DNA of 64,000 bases from Streptomyces kanamyceticus (GCF_008704495.1 NZ_CP023699.1:3968001-4032000), one strand, 5' to 3'. Shown: positions 31,948 to 41,799, numbered from the stretch's first letter. Numbers and translations: made by a program. Notes: generated by a model from the letters alone, not told the origin.

Positions 31948-32875
31948 CACCGGCCTCTTCGGAGGCCGTCCCTTCGGAGGCCGTCTCTACGGAGGCGGCC
32001 TCTTCGGTTTCCGCCCCCTCCTTGTGGGAGGCCCGCCGCGTCGCCGTCCAGGCCGCGCAGAACAGCAGCAGCTTCGCCGTGAAGTTGATCCACAGGAGCA
32101 GCGCGACGGGCACTCCGAAGGCGCCGTACATGCTCTTGGCGGCAACGCCCTTCATATAGCCGCCGAGCAGCAGCTTGAGGAGCTCGAACCCGGCCGCGCC
32201 GATCAGCCCGGCGATGAAGAGGTCGCGCCGCTCCGGCTGTACTCCGGGCAGCAGCGTCAGGACGTAGAGCAGCAGCAGGAAGGCCGCGAGGACGGCGATC
32301 GCGAAGGCGAGGATCCTGAGCAGCAGCGCGCCCCAGCCCTGCTCGTCGATGCCGAGGAAGTCGGCGGTCCTGCCGACGGCGGTCGAGGCGAGCCCGGAGG
32401 CCGCGACGGAGGCGAGGCCCGCGCCGCCGAGCCCGATGAGCACCCCGGCGTCCTTGACCTTGCGCAGGACGGGGTTCTCCTCCTCGTCCGCCAGCTCCCA
32501 GACGGCCCGCAGGCACTCCCTTATCGAGCCGACCCAGCCGATGCCGGTGAAGAGCAGCAGGGCGCCCGCGACGAGACCGATGGTGCCCGCGTTGGCGACG
32601 AGCGCGTCCAGGTTCAGCTGGTCGGCGATCCCGGGGACCTGCTCGGAGATCTTGTCCTGCAGCTTGTCCTGCTGCTGTTTCGAGAGCGTCGCGGCGGCGA
32701 CCGCGGCGGCGACGGTGAGCAGCGGGAAGAGCGCGAGGAAGCTGATGAACGTCATGGCCGCGGCGAGGCGGGCCCAGTGCACGCGGTCGAGCCGCTCGTA
32801 GGCGTGCCACGCGTGCGTGCGCATGGCCCGTTCGACGAGCGGCCCGATCACGGGCAGTTTTTTCAGCCAGTCCAT
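31892..32875 (-). CDS. YihY/BrkB-family inner membrane protein
   Basis: 327 residues from ATG 32875 (GGAGG 5 bases upstream). Family hallmarks: RVHWARLAAAMTFISFLALFPLLTVAAAVAA, then about six helices including LVAGALLLFTGIGWVGSIRECLRAVW, and GVPVALLLWINFTAKLLLFCAAW. The 45-residue C-terminal tail (ETEEAASVETASEGTASEEAG) is low complexity and encoded by degenerate GGAGGCCGTC(C/T) repeats. The start overlaps the end of the gtrA-like gene by 13 bases. Function is uncertain in bacteria, often linked to envelope or transport. Confidence 0.88.
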   Translation of the reverse strand: MDWLKKLPVIGPLVERAMRTHAWHAYERLDRVHWARLAAAMTFISFLALFPLLTVAAAVAAATLSKQQQDKLQDKISEQVPGIADQLNLDALVANAGTIGLVAGALLLFTGIGWVGSIRECLRAVWELADEEENPVLRKVKDAGVLIGLGGAGLASVAASGLASTAVGRTADFLGIDEQGWGALLLRILAFAIAVLAAFLLLLYVLTLLPGVQPERRDLFIAGLIGAAGFELLKLLLGGYMKGVAAKSMYGAFGVPVALLLWINFTAKLLLFCAAWTATRRASHKEGAETEEAASVETASEGTASEEAGVRRAERGDRPGPAAAADA

Positions 32876-33333
32876 GACGCCTCCCTGCTCACAGTCCTGC
32901 CCGATGTCCGGAAGACCAACGTCCGAGTACCCCAGAACCGCAGAACAGTGGCGAACGCCATACCGATGCCCGCTCCGGAGACGGTGTCCGCGCGCTGCGA
33001 CGTGAAGCCGAGGCCGTAGTGGGACACGGCGATGCACAGGAGTTGCACCAGGGCTCCCGCGATGTTGACGGCGAAGAAGACCGCGTACTGCCGCAGCCGC
33101 GAGGCGTCGGCGGTCTCGCGCCGGTAGGTGCCGAGCGCGTTGCCCGCGTACGCGACCGAGCAGCCCGCCACGAAGGACAGTGCCTTGGCGGTCAGCGGGT
33201 CCATGCCGACGGGTCCGCGCAGCCAGACGAAGAGGCCGAGATCGGCGGCGTACGCGCAGATCCCCGCGGCGGCGAAGCCGAGCAGTTCGGGCCCCAGCGC
33301 CCGCAGCCGATCGCGTTGGGTTTTCACACTCAC
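32863..33333 (-). CDS. GtrA-family membrane protein
   Basis: 156 residues from GTG 33333, which overlaps the UbiA gene stop (GTGA). Four helices: LLGFAAAGICAYAADLGLFVWL, AKALSFVAGCSVAYAGNALGTY, YAVFFAVNIAGALVQLLCIAVSH, GIGMAFATVLRFWGTRTLVF. The R-F-x-x-x-R/TRTLVF C-terminus is typical of GtrA. In mycobacteria a GtrA protein (Rv3789) sits with the DPA synthesis genes and has been proposed to act in DPA translocation or as an anchor protein; the same context is found here. Confidence 0.88.
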   Translation of the reverse strand: MSVKTQRDRLRALGPELLGFAAAGICAYAADLGLFVWLRGPVGMDPLTAKALSFVAGCSVAYAGNALGTYRRETADASRLRQYAVFFAVNIAGALVQLLCIAVSHYGLGFTSQRADTVSGAGIGMAFATVLRFWGTRTLVFRTSGRTVSREASWTG

Positions 33334-34283
33334 CAGTCCGTGACGGCGAGGCCGTACATGGCGAGCCACACCAGGCCGATGACGGCGAGCGCCCGGTCGC
33401 GCAGCACGACGTCCTCGGGCTCACCCGCCGTGCCCCGGTCGGCGAAGACGGCGTAGCGCAGGATCGCGAGGATGAACGCCGCCATGGACAGCTGGCGCCA
33501 GGGCAGCAGGCTGCCGTTGGCGGTACCGCCGCTCTCCATGGCCCACAGGCAGTACGCCAGGACGGCGACCCCTGCGGCCAGCTGCCACACGAAGCGCAGA
33601 TAGCCGGTGGTGTACTCGGTCAGCAACGCGCGCGTGGCGCCGAGCTTTTCGGAGCTCCCTGCCATCTGCACGGCCTCCGAGTAGCGCTTGGCGGAGACCA
33701 TGAAGAGCGCCCCGAAGCCCGTGGTGATCAGGAACCAGCGCGACAGCGGGATGCCGAGCGCGAGTCCGCCGATCATGGCGCGCATCAGGAAACCGGTCGT
33801 CACGATCGTCAGGTCGACGACCAGGACGTGCTTGAGGCTGACGCAGTAGGCGAGTTGCATCCCTACGTACGCGGCGAGGAGCGCGGCCGTCAGCGGGGTG
33901 CACAGCACCGCGGCGGTCACCGGGGCGAGCACCGCGAGCACTCCCCCGACGGCGTACGCGACGGGCACCGGCACCTGTCCTGCCGCGACCGGTCTGCGGC
34001 ACTTGGTGGGGTGGGCGCGGTCCGCGTCGGCGTCGCGCGCGTCGTTGATCAGGTAGACGGCGGACGCGGCGGCGGTGAACAGCACGAAGACGATCGCGAG
34101 TTGGCTGAGCGCATGGCGTGAGAAGAGCTCGCCCGCGGCCGCGGGAGCCGCGACGACCAGCACGTTCTTCACCCACTGGCGGGGCCGCGCGGTCTTCAGG
34201 AGGCCGAGCGGCAGGCTGATGGGTCCCGGCCTCGGCGGCTGGGGCGGACGGGCGCGTTCCAGAGTGGCGGAACGTTCAGGCAT
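33330..34283 (-). CDS. Decaprenyl-phosphate phosphoribosyltransferase (UbiA superfamily)
   Basis: 317 residues, nine hydrophobic segments. The first Asp-rich motif is YLINDARDADADRAHPTKCRRPVAAGQVP (the NDxxD of the DPPR synthase branch); the second aspartate region is VDLTIVTTGFLMRAMIGGLA. This is the Rv3806c-type enzyme that transfers 5-phosphoribose from PRPP to decaprenyl phosphate, the first step of DPA synthesis. Neighbours (PAP2 phosphatase, GtrA, and divergent DprE1-DprE2 genes) support the call. Start overlaps the PAP2 gene by 8 bases, giving a tight unit. Confidence 0.9.
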   Translation of the reverse strand: MPERSATLERARPPQPPRPGPISLPLGLLKTARPRQWVKNVLVVAAPAAAGELFSRHALSQLAIVFVLFTAAASAVYLINDARDADADRAHPTKCRRPVAAGQVPVPVAYAVGGVLAVLAPVTAAVLCTPLTAALLAAYVGMQLAYCVSLKHVLVVDLTIVTTGFLMRAMIGGLALGIPLSRWFLITTGFGALFMVSAKRYSEAVQMAGSSEKLGATRALLTEYTTGYLRFVWQLAAGVAVLAYCLWAMESGGTANGSLLPWRQLSMAAFILAILRYAVFADRGTAGEPEDVVLRDRALAVIGLVWLAMYGLAVTDW

Positions 34284-34794
34284 GAGTGCGGCCTCCGTTC
34301 ATCCAGGCGGCTCCCGCCCGCGCGGTCAGCGCCCCGAGCGCCGCGCCCGCGGCCACGTCCGTCGGGTAGTGCACGCCGACGACCATCCGGGACACGCACA
34401 TGGCGGCGGCGAGCGGCGGGACGAGATGGGCGCCGACGGGGCCCAGGGCGCCGTACGCGACGGCGGCGGCCGCCGCCGAGGTGGCGTGCGAGCTGGGGAA
34501 GGAGTGGCGGCCCGAGGTGCGCACGAGGGGCACGACGCCGCGACTGTTGGGGCGCGGTCGGCGCACGACCTGCTTGACGCCCATGCTGACCAGGTGGGCG
34601 GCGACGGTCAGCGCCGTGCCGCGCAGCCACGCGCCGCGCCGCTCGCGGTCCACGTAGGCGCCGGTGAGTCCGGCGGCGATCCAGAGCGCGCCGTGCTCAC
34701 CGCTCCAGGAGAGGGCGCGCGCGGCGGACGCCACGCGCGGATTCGCGCCGCAATCGCGCAGGGCCGCCAGCAACCGGTGGTCCATGTCGTGCAT
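34276..34794 (-). CDS. PAP2-type membrane phosphatase
   Basis: 172 residues. The three phosphatase signatures are clear: KQVVRRPRP, SFPSSHATSAAAAAVAY and SRMVVGVHYPTDVAAGAALGAL. Several helices place the active site at the membrane. In the mycobacterial pathway a PAP2 protein of this size (Rv3807c) is thought to remove the 5-phosphate from decaprenyl-phosphoryl-5-phosphoribose; the position between UbiA and DprE1 genes argues for the same role. First gene of the minus-strand unit. Confidence 0.88.
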   Translation of the reverse strand: MHDMDHRLLAALRDCGANPRVASAARALSWSGEHGALWIAAGLTGAYVDRERRGAWLRGTALTVAAHLVSMGVKQVVRRPRPNSRGVVPLVRTSGRHSFPSSHATSAAAAAVAYGALGPVGAHLVPPLAAAMCVSRMVVGVHYPTDVAAGAALGALTARAGAAWMNGGRTHA

Positions 34795-34940
34795 GTGGCC
34801 TCTTTTTCGAAGACATGTCGAGAGCTGGGCATATCGACTCTTCTAGGCAACGCACCAATATTTACGGCAATGTTGAGTGACACTCCATCAATCACCCATT
34901 TCGGTGAGGAGATGGATGATTAGGAGCAAAGTATCCCAGT

Positions 34941-36413
34941 ATGGGCGATACGGTCGTTCGCATGCCTGCCGACTCCCCCACCGACTCCCTCGCCGCCCCC
35001 TCGACCGGCTCCCCCGCCGTCCCCGCGCCCGTGGTCATGTCGGACGCCGTGTCCGTCTCCGGCTGGGGCCGCACCGCCCCGACCACCGCCCGGCTCGTCA
35101 GGCCGCGCACCCAGGAGGAGGCCGTCGCCGCGGTGCGTGACTGCGGGGAGCGCGGCGGCATCCCCCGGGGCCTGGGCCGTGCCTACGGAGACGCGGCACA
35201 GAACGCGGGCGGCGCCGTCTTCGACATGACGGGCCTGGACCGGGTGCGCACCATCGACACCACCCGGGGGTCGGGCACCGACGCGCCAGGAGCCACGGTC
35301 GTGTGCGAGGCGGGGATCTCGCTGCACCGCCTGATGGAAGTCCTGCTCCCCCTCGGCTGGTTCGTGCCGGTGACCCCCGGGACCCGCTACGTGACGGTCG
35401 GCGGAGCCATCGGCGCCGACATCCACGGCAAGAACCACCACGTCTCGGGATCCTTCTCCCGGCACGTGCTCGCGATGGACCTGCTCACCGCCGACGGCAC
35501 CGTCCACACGGTCACGCCCGGCACGCCCCTGTTCGACGCCACGGCGGGCGGCATGGGCCTGACCGGCATGATCCTTTCGGCGACCGTCCAACTGCAGCCG
35601 GTCGAGACGTCCTTGATGAGCGTCGACACGGAACGCGCCACGGACCTCGACGACTTGATGGCCCGCCTCGCCGCCACCGACCACCGCTACCGCTACTCGG
35701 TGGCCTGGATCGACCTCCTCGCGCGCGGCGCGGCCATGGGCCGCTCGGTCCTGACCCGCGGCGACCACGCACCCCTGGACGCGCTCCCGGCCCGGGCACG
35801 CGCGCGTAGAGCCCCACTGGCGTTCCGCCCCGGACAACTGCCCGCCGCCCCCTCGTTCGTACCGGAGGGGCTGCTCGGCAAGGCGTCGGTGGGCCTGTTC
35901 AACGAACTCTGGTACCGCAAGGCGCCCCGCTCCCGCACCGGCGAGCTGCAGAAGATCTCCACGTTCTTCCACCCCTTGGACGGCGTCCCGCACTGGAACC
36001 GCATCTACGGACGCGGCGGTTTCGTGCAGTACCAATTCGTCGTCGGATACGGCAAGGAGGAGGCCCTGCGCCGCATCGTGCGGCGCATCTCGGACCGCGG
36101 CTGCCCCTCCTTCCTCGCCGTACTCAAGCGCTTCGGAGAGGGCGATCCCGGCTGGCTGTCCTTCCCGATGCCCGGCTGGACCCTCGCCCTCGACATCCCG
36201 GCGAACCTGCCGGGACTCGGCTCCTTCCTCGACGAACTCGACGAGGAGGTGGCCGCCGCCGAAGGGCGCGTCTATCTCGCCAAGGACTCGCGGCTGCGGC
36301 CCGAGACGCTCGCCGCGATGTATCCGCGGCTCGACGACTTCCGCGCTCTGCGGGCCGATCTCGACCCGCGCGGCGTGTTCCGCTCGGACCTCTCCCGCCG
36401 CCTCGACCTCTAG
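34941..36413 (+). CDS. dprE1: FAD-linked decaprenylphosphoryl-beta-D-ribose 2-oxidase (DprE1-like)
   Basis: 490 residues. FAD_binding_4 domain about 45-210 (ARLVRPRTQEEAVAAVRDCGERGGIPRGLGRAYGDAAQNAGGAVFDMTGLDRV; VTPGTRYVTVGGAIGADIHGKNHHVSGSFSRHV). HGKNHH and the C-terminal ALO-like domain (FPMPGWTLALDIPANLPGLGSFLDELDEEV...YLAKDSRLRPETLAAMYPRLDDFRALRADLDPRGVFRSDLSRRL) match DprE1. The resistance-linked Cys387 of mycobacterial enzymes cannot be placed without alignment. ATG 34941 lacks a well-spaced ribosome site; ATG 34962 is possible. Oxidises the ribose C2 of DPR. Confidence 0.9.
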   Translation: MGDTVVRMPADSPTDSLAAPSTGSPAVPAPVVMSDAVSVSGWGRTAPTTARLVRPRTQEEAVAAVRDCGERGGIPRGLGRAYGDAAQNAGGAVFDMTGLDRVRTIDTTRGSGTDAPGATVVCEAGISLHRLMEVLLPLGWFVPVTPGTRYVTVGGAIGADIHGKNHHVSGSFSRHVLAMDLLTADGTVHTVTPGTPLFDATAGGMGLTGMILSATVQLQPVETSLMSVDTERATDLDDLMARLAATDHRYRYSVAWIDLLARGAAMGRSVLTRGDHAPLDALPARARARRAPLAFRPGQLPAAPSFVPEGLLGKASVGLFNELWYRKAPRSRTGELQKISTFFHPLDGVPHWNRIYGRGGFVQYQFVVGYGKEEALRRIVRRISDRGCPSFLAVLKRFGEGDPGWLSFPMPGWTLALDIPANLPGLGSFLDELDEEVAAAEGRVYLAKDSRLRPETLAAMYPRLDDFRALRADLDPRGVFRSDLSRRLDL

Positions 36414-36426
36414 GAGACCGGTACTC

Positions 36427-37182
36427 ATGAAAGACGCCTTCGGCACCCCTCAGTCCCTGCTCGTCCTCGGCGGCACCTCCGAGATCGGCCTGGCCACCGC
36501 GCGCCGCCTCGTGGCACGCCGCACCCGCACCGTATGGCTGGCCGGGCGTCCTTCGGCGGACCTGGAGAAGGCCGCGGCCGCACTGCGCGACATGGGCGCG
36601 GACGTGCGCACCGTTGCCTTCGACGCCCTCGACCCCGAGTCCCACGAGGAGTCCCTCGGCAAGATCTTCACCGAGGGCGACATCGACATGGTGCTGCTCG
36701 CCTTCGGGATCCTCGGCGACCAGGCGCGCGACGAGGACGAGCCGCTCTCCGCGGTGCGCGTCGCACAGACCAACTACACCGGCGCGATCTCGGCGGGCCT
36801 GGTCTGCGCGCGGGCGCTGCAGTCGCAGGGACACGGCTCCCTGGTGGTGCTCTCCTCGGTGGCGGGCGAGCGGGCCCGCCGCTCGAACTTCATCTACGGC
36901 TCCAGCAAGGCGGGCCTCGACGCCTTCGCCCAGGGCCTCGGCGACGCGCTGCACGGCACCGGGGTGCACGTGATGGTCGTCCGCCCCGGCTTCGTGCGGT
37001 CGAAGATGACGGCGGGCCTGGAGGAGGCGCCCATGGCGACCACCCCGGACGCGGTGGCGGAGGCCATCGAGACGGGCCTGCGGCGACGCTCGGAGACGGT
37101 GTGGGTGCCCGGGGCGCTGCGGGTCGTCATGTCGGCGCTGCGGCACGCACCGAGGCCCTTGTTCCGACGGCTGCCGGTCTAG
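36427..37182 (+). CDS. dprE2: Decaprenylphosphoryl-2-keto-ribose reductase (DprE2-like SDR)
   Basis: 251 residues of short-chain dehydrogenase fold. Cofactor motif LVLGGTSEIGLATARRL; catalytic S-x-Y-x-x-x-K as LSSVAGERARRSNFIYGSSKAGLDAF; substrate part VMVVRPGFVRSKMTAGLEEAPMATTPDAVAEAI. It lies 13 bases after dprE1 and completes epimerisation of DPR to DPA with NAD(P)H. GTSEIG rather than GxxxGIG is the form usual in DprE2. Confidence 0.9.
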   Translation: MKDAFGTPQSLLVLGGTSEIGLATARRLVARRTRTVWLAGRPSADLEKAAAALRDMGADVRTVAFDALDPESHEESLGKIFTEGDIDMVLLAFGILGDQARDEDEPLSAVRVAQTNYTGAISAGLVCARALQSQGHGSLVVLSSVAGERARRSNFIYGSSKAGLDAFAQGLGDALHGTGVHVMVVRPGFVRSKMTAGLEEAPMATTPDAVAEAIETGLRRRSETVWVPGALRVVMSALRHAPRPLFRRLPV

Positions 37183-37215
37183 GCGACGGGTGCCGGTCAG
37201 GCGACGGCTGCGGGT

Positions 37216-38469
37216 CTAGTCGCCCCGAGGGGGCTCGTACGTGGCGACGGCGGGCAGGAGCAGCGGGCCGCCGCTCTGCAACACGTAGACCTTGCCCACG
37301 CCGACGAACTTCCGCGTCCCCGGCACCGGCACGATCGGGTCGAGCCAGAGCTGCTGCTTGCCCTTGGCCGTGACCTTGCCCTCCACGGGCAGACGCGGCC
37401 AGGACACCTTGGTGCAGCGGCCCTCAGGCGAGCGGTAACGGCCTACTCCGAAGAGGAGCCCTCCATCGGCGCCGTGCGTGACGATGCTCCTGGTGAGACA
37501 CGGATCCCGGTCGGCGCCCCTCCGCTCGTGCCACCGGGAGCCGTCCCAGCGCAGCAGGACGTCTTCGATCGGGGGCTCCTGATCGACCTCTCCGTGGTTG
37601 AAGTCGTGCGAGCCGTTCGCCCACACCTCCTTCGGAGAGACCACTTCCACGTCGTCGAGGAAGGCTCCCGCCTCGGGCGGAACGGGGTCGGGGAAGCGGT
37701 AGGTCGGCGTCGGCGTGAGCTTCCAGGAGGCGCCGTCCCAGTGCATCGCGGCGGGCTGGCTGAGCTCGCGGCCCTCGCCGCCCACTCCGGGGCCGCTGTC
37801 GCGGAAGCCGACCGCCCACAGACCGTCGCGCGCCGTGCCGCCGAGCGCCGTGGCGTGTGCGGGCAGCTCATGGGAGCTCCAGCGGCCGCCGTCCCAGTGG
37901 TACGCCTGCTGCTGGCCGTTCAGCACCCATACGTCGTCGGGGGCGAGGACCTTGGCGTCGGTGACCGCGCCCGGCGGGCGCTGCACGCGCTGCCAGCCGC
38001 TGCCGTCCCAGCGGGCCACGCCCACCGCGTCGTCCTTGCCGGAGCCGAAGAGCCACACGTCGTCCGGACCCGAGGAGTCGAGCCGAGGGTGAAAGATGTT
38101 CCCGTCGAGTTCGGCGGGCGCCTTCTGCCGCCGCCAATCGCCGCCTTCGTAGTGCAGCAGATACTGGGCGTCCGGGTCGTCCATCATGCCGTTGCGCAGC
38201 TCGTAGCCCGCCGCCCAGATGTCGTCGGCGGACGTCGCGGTGACGGCGGTCAGCTCACCCTTGCCCGCCTTGTCCACATACTTCAGGGACCACGATCCGC
38301 CCTTGGCGGACGCGGCGGCACCCGTCGAGGAGCCGCTGCCGGTGTCCTTGGGATCCGCGTGATCGGAGCCGCAGCCCACGGCGGTCAGGGCCAGCGCGGC
38401 GAGCACCACGGAGACACGCCACCCGCGCGTGGTGTTCGTGACGGCACGAGCTGACGCGGTTCTGCGCAT
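37216..38469 (-). CDS. Lipoprotein with propeller-like W-repeats
   Basis: 417 residues. Signal peptide TRGWRVSVVLAALALTAVGC-GS with lipobox LTAVGC (Cys about 33), then a Ser/Gly linker. The mature part repeats a module of about 45 residues with a D-I/V-W-A-x-G turn: SADDIWAAGYE, GPDDVWLFGS, APDDVWVLNG, RDGLWAVGFR, SPKEVWANGS, each after a WDGS-W or HYEGGDW strand. This is the pattern of bacterial beta-propeller sensors or ligand-binding proteins. No catalytic residues recognised. Convergent with dprE2 (33 bases apart). Confidence 0.75.
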   Translation of the reverse strand: MRRTASARAVTNTTRGWRVSVVLAALALTAVGCGSDHADPKDTGSGSSTGAAASAKGGSWSLKYVDKAGKGELTAVTATSADDIWAAGYELRNGMMDDPDAQYLLHYEGGDWRRQKAPAELDGNIFHPRLDSSGPDDVWLFGSGKDDAVGVARWDGSGWQRVQRPPGAVTDAKVLAPDDVWVLNGQQQAYHWDGGRWSSHELPAHATALGGTARDGLWAVGFRDSGPGVGGEGRELSQPAAMHWDGASWKLTPTPTYRFPDPVPPEAGAFLDDVEVVSPKEVWANGSHDFNHGEVDQEPPIEDVLLRWDGSRWHERRGADRDPCLTRSIVTHGADGGLLFGVGRYRSPEGRCTKVSWPRLPVEGKVTAKGKQQLWLDPIVPVPGTRKFVGVGKVYVLQSGGPLLLPAVATYEPPRGD

Positions 38470-38508
38470 GGATCCCCCCGGAACACGATCTGCCGGGGGC
38501 GACCCCCG

Positions 38509-39090
38509 TCAGCGAGCGGGCAGCGTACCCCGGGCCGCCGGGGCCTGGGCCTGAGGGGGCACTACAGGGCCGCCGAAAACGAACTCGCGCAGCTTGCGCC
38601 AGATGCCGTCGGAGCCCTGCTCGTACAGGGCGAACCCGGTGCAGGGCCACTCGGCCTCGTACTCCGAGAGCTCCTGATAGGCCCGGTCCATCGCCTCTTC
38701 GGAGATGCTGTGCGCCACCGTGACATGCGGGTGGTAGGGGAACTGGAGCTCGCGCTCCATCGGTCCCGAGGCGTCCCGCACCCGCTCCTGCAGCCAGGAG
38801 CAGGCCGAGCCGCCCGCGACGACCTGCACGAAGACGACGGGCGAGAGCGGCCGGAAGGTGCCCGTCCCCGAAAGCCGCATCGGGAAGGGCCGCCCGGCCG
38901 CCGCGACCGAATCCAGATGCGCCTCAACCGCGGGCAGCGCGGACGCGTCCACCTCAGTGGGCGGGAGGAGGGTCACGTGCGTGGGGATGCCGTGCGCCGC
39001 GGGGTCCCCGAAGCCCGCGCGCCGCTCCTGGAGCAGGCTGCCGTGTGGCTCCGGGACCGCGATCGACACACCGATCGTTACGGTCCCCAC
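38509..39090 (-). CDS. 2'-5' RNA ligase/2H phosphoesterase family protein
   Basis: 193 residues with the two H-x-T/S motifs of the 2H fold: IPTHVTLLPPTEV (about 37-49) and YHPHVTVAHSI (about 119-129), separated by the expected length. The domain opens TIGVSIAVPEP. These enzymes act on 2',3'-cyclic phosphates or RNA ends; the true substrate here is unknown. It lies 101 bases downstream of trpS on the same strand, a linkage common in Streptomyces. Confidence 0.88.
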   Translation of the reverse strand: MGTVTIGVSIAVPEPHGSLLQERRAGFGDPAAHGIPTHVTLLPPTEVDASALPAVEAHLDSVAAAGRPFPMRLSGTGTFRPLSPVVFVQVVAGGSACSWLQERVRDASGPMERELQFPYHPHVTVAHSISEEAMDRAYQELSEYEAEWPCTGFALYEQGSDGIWRKLREFVFGGPVVPPQAQAPAARGTLPAR

Positions 39091-39191
39091 GTCGTACTCC
39101 TGTCGTCGTATTGGTGGGCAGGGGGCGCTGCTGGGCAGCGCGGGTGCGGCTGTCGTGCTCGGTCCGGGCTGTGTGCTCGGTCCTGTGGGGC

Positions 39192-40229
<1,038 letters not shown>

Positions 40230-40260
40230 TCATAGCTCGGAAACAGGTGTGTGACGGGTG

Positions 40261-40286
40261 GGAACCGATCGCGTCCGGCCGGTGTA
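40261..40286 (+). promoter_or_regulatory. ECF-type promoter in front of sigma gene
   Basis: GGAAC (-35, 40261-40265), 16-base spacer, GTGTA (-10, 40282-40286). The same elements with identical spacing occur at 41791-41816; the last 8 spacer bases and the flank (GGCCGGTGTAxCA) are also shared. This suggests the sigma factor reads its own promoter. Confidence 0.7.
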
Positions 40287-40294
40287 TCAAGAGT

Positions 40295-40948
40295 GTGAGG
40301 GCACAGGGGGAGGTCCTGGAGGGGGGCCGCGTCGTCGACGAGGGTGCGGTGATCGCCCGCGTGCGCGCCGGAGAGCCGGAGGCGTATGCGGAATTGGTGC
40401 GCGCGTTCACCGGTATCGCTCTCAGGGCGGCGACGGCACTCGGAGCGGGATCGGACGCGGAAGACGTGGTGCAGCAGGCCTTCTTCAAGGCGTACTGCTC
40501 ACTGGGGAGATTCAGGGACGGCTCGGCGTTCAGGCCGTGGCTGCTCTCGATCGTCGCCAATGAGACGAGGAACACAGTGCGTTCGGCGGTCCGGCAGCGT
40601 TCGGTCGTCGGCCGCGAGGCAGCGCTCGCCGAGGCGGAGCCGCTGATACCGGAATCGGCGGACCCGGCCGTGGCGGCCCTGGAGGACGAGCGCAGGGCGG
40701 CGCTGCTCGCCGCCCTCGACCGGCTCAGTGACGATCACCGCCTGGTCGTCACCTACCGCTATCTCCTGGAGATGGACGAGGCGGAGACGGCCCAGGCGCT
40801 CGGCTGGCCGCGGGGCACGGTGAAGTCCCGGCTGAACCGCGCGCTGCGCAAGCTGGGGCAGCTGTTTCCCGAGGAGATAGAGGCGAGAGGGGAGAGCAAG
40901 GAGAGCAAGGGGAGCGGGGAGGGAGGTGGAGGGAGGTGGAGGACATGA
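40295..40948 (+). CDS. ECF-type sigma factor (SigE-like size)
   Basis: 217 residues from GTG 40295, 9 bases past the -10 box, which would be leaderless; GTG 40349 with GAGGG upstream is an alternative. Region 2: VRAGEPEAYAELVRAFTGIALRAATALGAGSDAEDVVQQAFFKAYCSLGRFRDGSAFRPWLLSIVANETRNTVRS. Region 4: LDRLSDDHRLVVTYRYLLEMDEAETAQALGWPRGTVKSRLNRALRKL. Distinct in sequence from the three ECF factors at the left of the window. The ATGA overlap with the next gene signals a sigma/anti-sigma pair. Confidence 0.92.
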   Translation: MRAQGEVLEGGRVVDEGAVIARVRAGEPEAYAELVRAFTGIALRAATALGAGSDAEDVVQQAFFKAYCSLGRFRDGSAFRPWLLSIVANETRNTVRSAVRQRSVVGREAALAEAEPLIPESADPAVAALEDERRAALLAALDRLSDDHRLVVTYRYLLEMDEAETAQALGWPRGTVKSRLNRALRKLGQLFPEEIEARGESKESKGSGEGGGGRWRT

Positions 40949-41799
40949 GTGAGCGGCGCCGCGAGGACGACGACGCGGCCAAGGCGGCGCGGCTCCGCCA
41001 GGAGCTGCGGGCCCTGGGCCGATCGCTGGACGCGCACGGCGGGGGCGGCTCGGGCGGCGACTCGATGGCCGAGCGCGTCATCGCGCAGATACTCGCGGAG
41101 CAGCTCCCGCCTCCCGTGACCGAGCGGACCGGCCCCGTCGAGCGGCTGCACAGGCTGCGGCGCGGTCTTCGGATGCGCTGGCGGACGGTGACGGCCGCGC
41201 TCTGCGGGCTGCTCACGGTGCTCGCGCTCACGCCTCCGGTGCGGGCCGCGGTCTTCGAGTGGTTCGACTTCGGCGGCGTCGAGGTGCGGTACGACCCGTC
41301 GGCGACCCCGACGGGCAGCGCGAGCGTGCCCGCGTGCGCCGATCCGGTCCCGATGCGCGAGGCCCGGCGCCTCGCCGGGTTCGCGCCCGTAGTGCCGGAC
41401 GCACTCGGCACACCGGCCGCGGTGTCGGTGACGCGCGAGCCGGGCGGCCGCGCCCTGCTCACCCTGTGCTGGCACGAGGACGGCAGGACGATCCGGCTCG
41501 ACGAGTACCCGGCACTCCTCGACCCGGGCTTCGCCAAGACGGTGCCGCTGCAGCCCGAGTGGCTCGACGTGGGCGGGGAGGCGGCGCTGTGGTTCGCCCA
41601 GCCGCATCGGCTCACCCTCCGACTGACGGACGACGACGGCGACCGGTGGCGGCGCACCGAGCGCATGGCGGGCCCGACGCTGCTGTGGACGCGCGACCGG
41701 GAGCGGCTGACGCTGCGGCTCGAAGGGGTGGCGTCGAAGCAGCGGGCGTTGAAGATCGCTGAATCAGTTCGTTCCGGGTCCTCCGGATCGGGAACCTGA
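40945..41799 (+). CDS. Single-pass membrane protein, probable anti-sigma factor
   Basis: 284 residues from ATG 40945 (4-base overlap with the sigma stop; GGAGG upstream). The N-terminal cytoplasmic part is charged and helical (SERRREDDDAAKAARLRQELRALGRSLDAHG...MAERVIAQILAEQLPP), of the size that binds ECF factors, but without a zinc motif. One membrane helix (WRTVTAALCGLLTVLALTPPVRA, about 80-102) is followed by an exported domain of 170 residues with two Cys (VPACADPVP, LLTLCWHEDG). The topology (sigma binder, helix, external sensor) is that of membrane anti-sigma factors; direct family recognition is lacking. Confidence 0.75.
   Translation: MSERRREDDDAAKAARLRQELRALGRSLDAHGGGGSGGDSMAERVIAQILAEQLPPPVTERTGPVERLHRLRRGLRMRWRTVTAALCGLLTVLALTPPVRAAVFEWFDFGGVEVRYDPSATPTGSASVPACADPVPMREARRLAGFAPVVPDALGTPAAVSVTREPGGRALLTLCWHEDGRTIRLDEYPALLDPGFAKTVPLQPEWLDVGGEAALWFAQPHRLTLRLTDDDGDRWRRTERMAGPTLLWTRDRERLTLRLEGVASKQRALKIAESVRSGSSGSGT

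Noticed and set aside
39091..39191. Terminator or T-box leader near trpS
   Set aside because: Only short direct repeats (TGCTCGGTCC) are present downstream of trpS, and no T-box elements are visible upstream.
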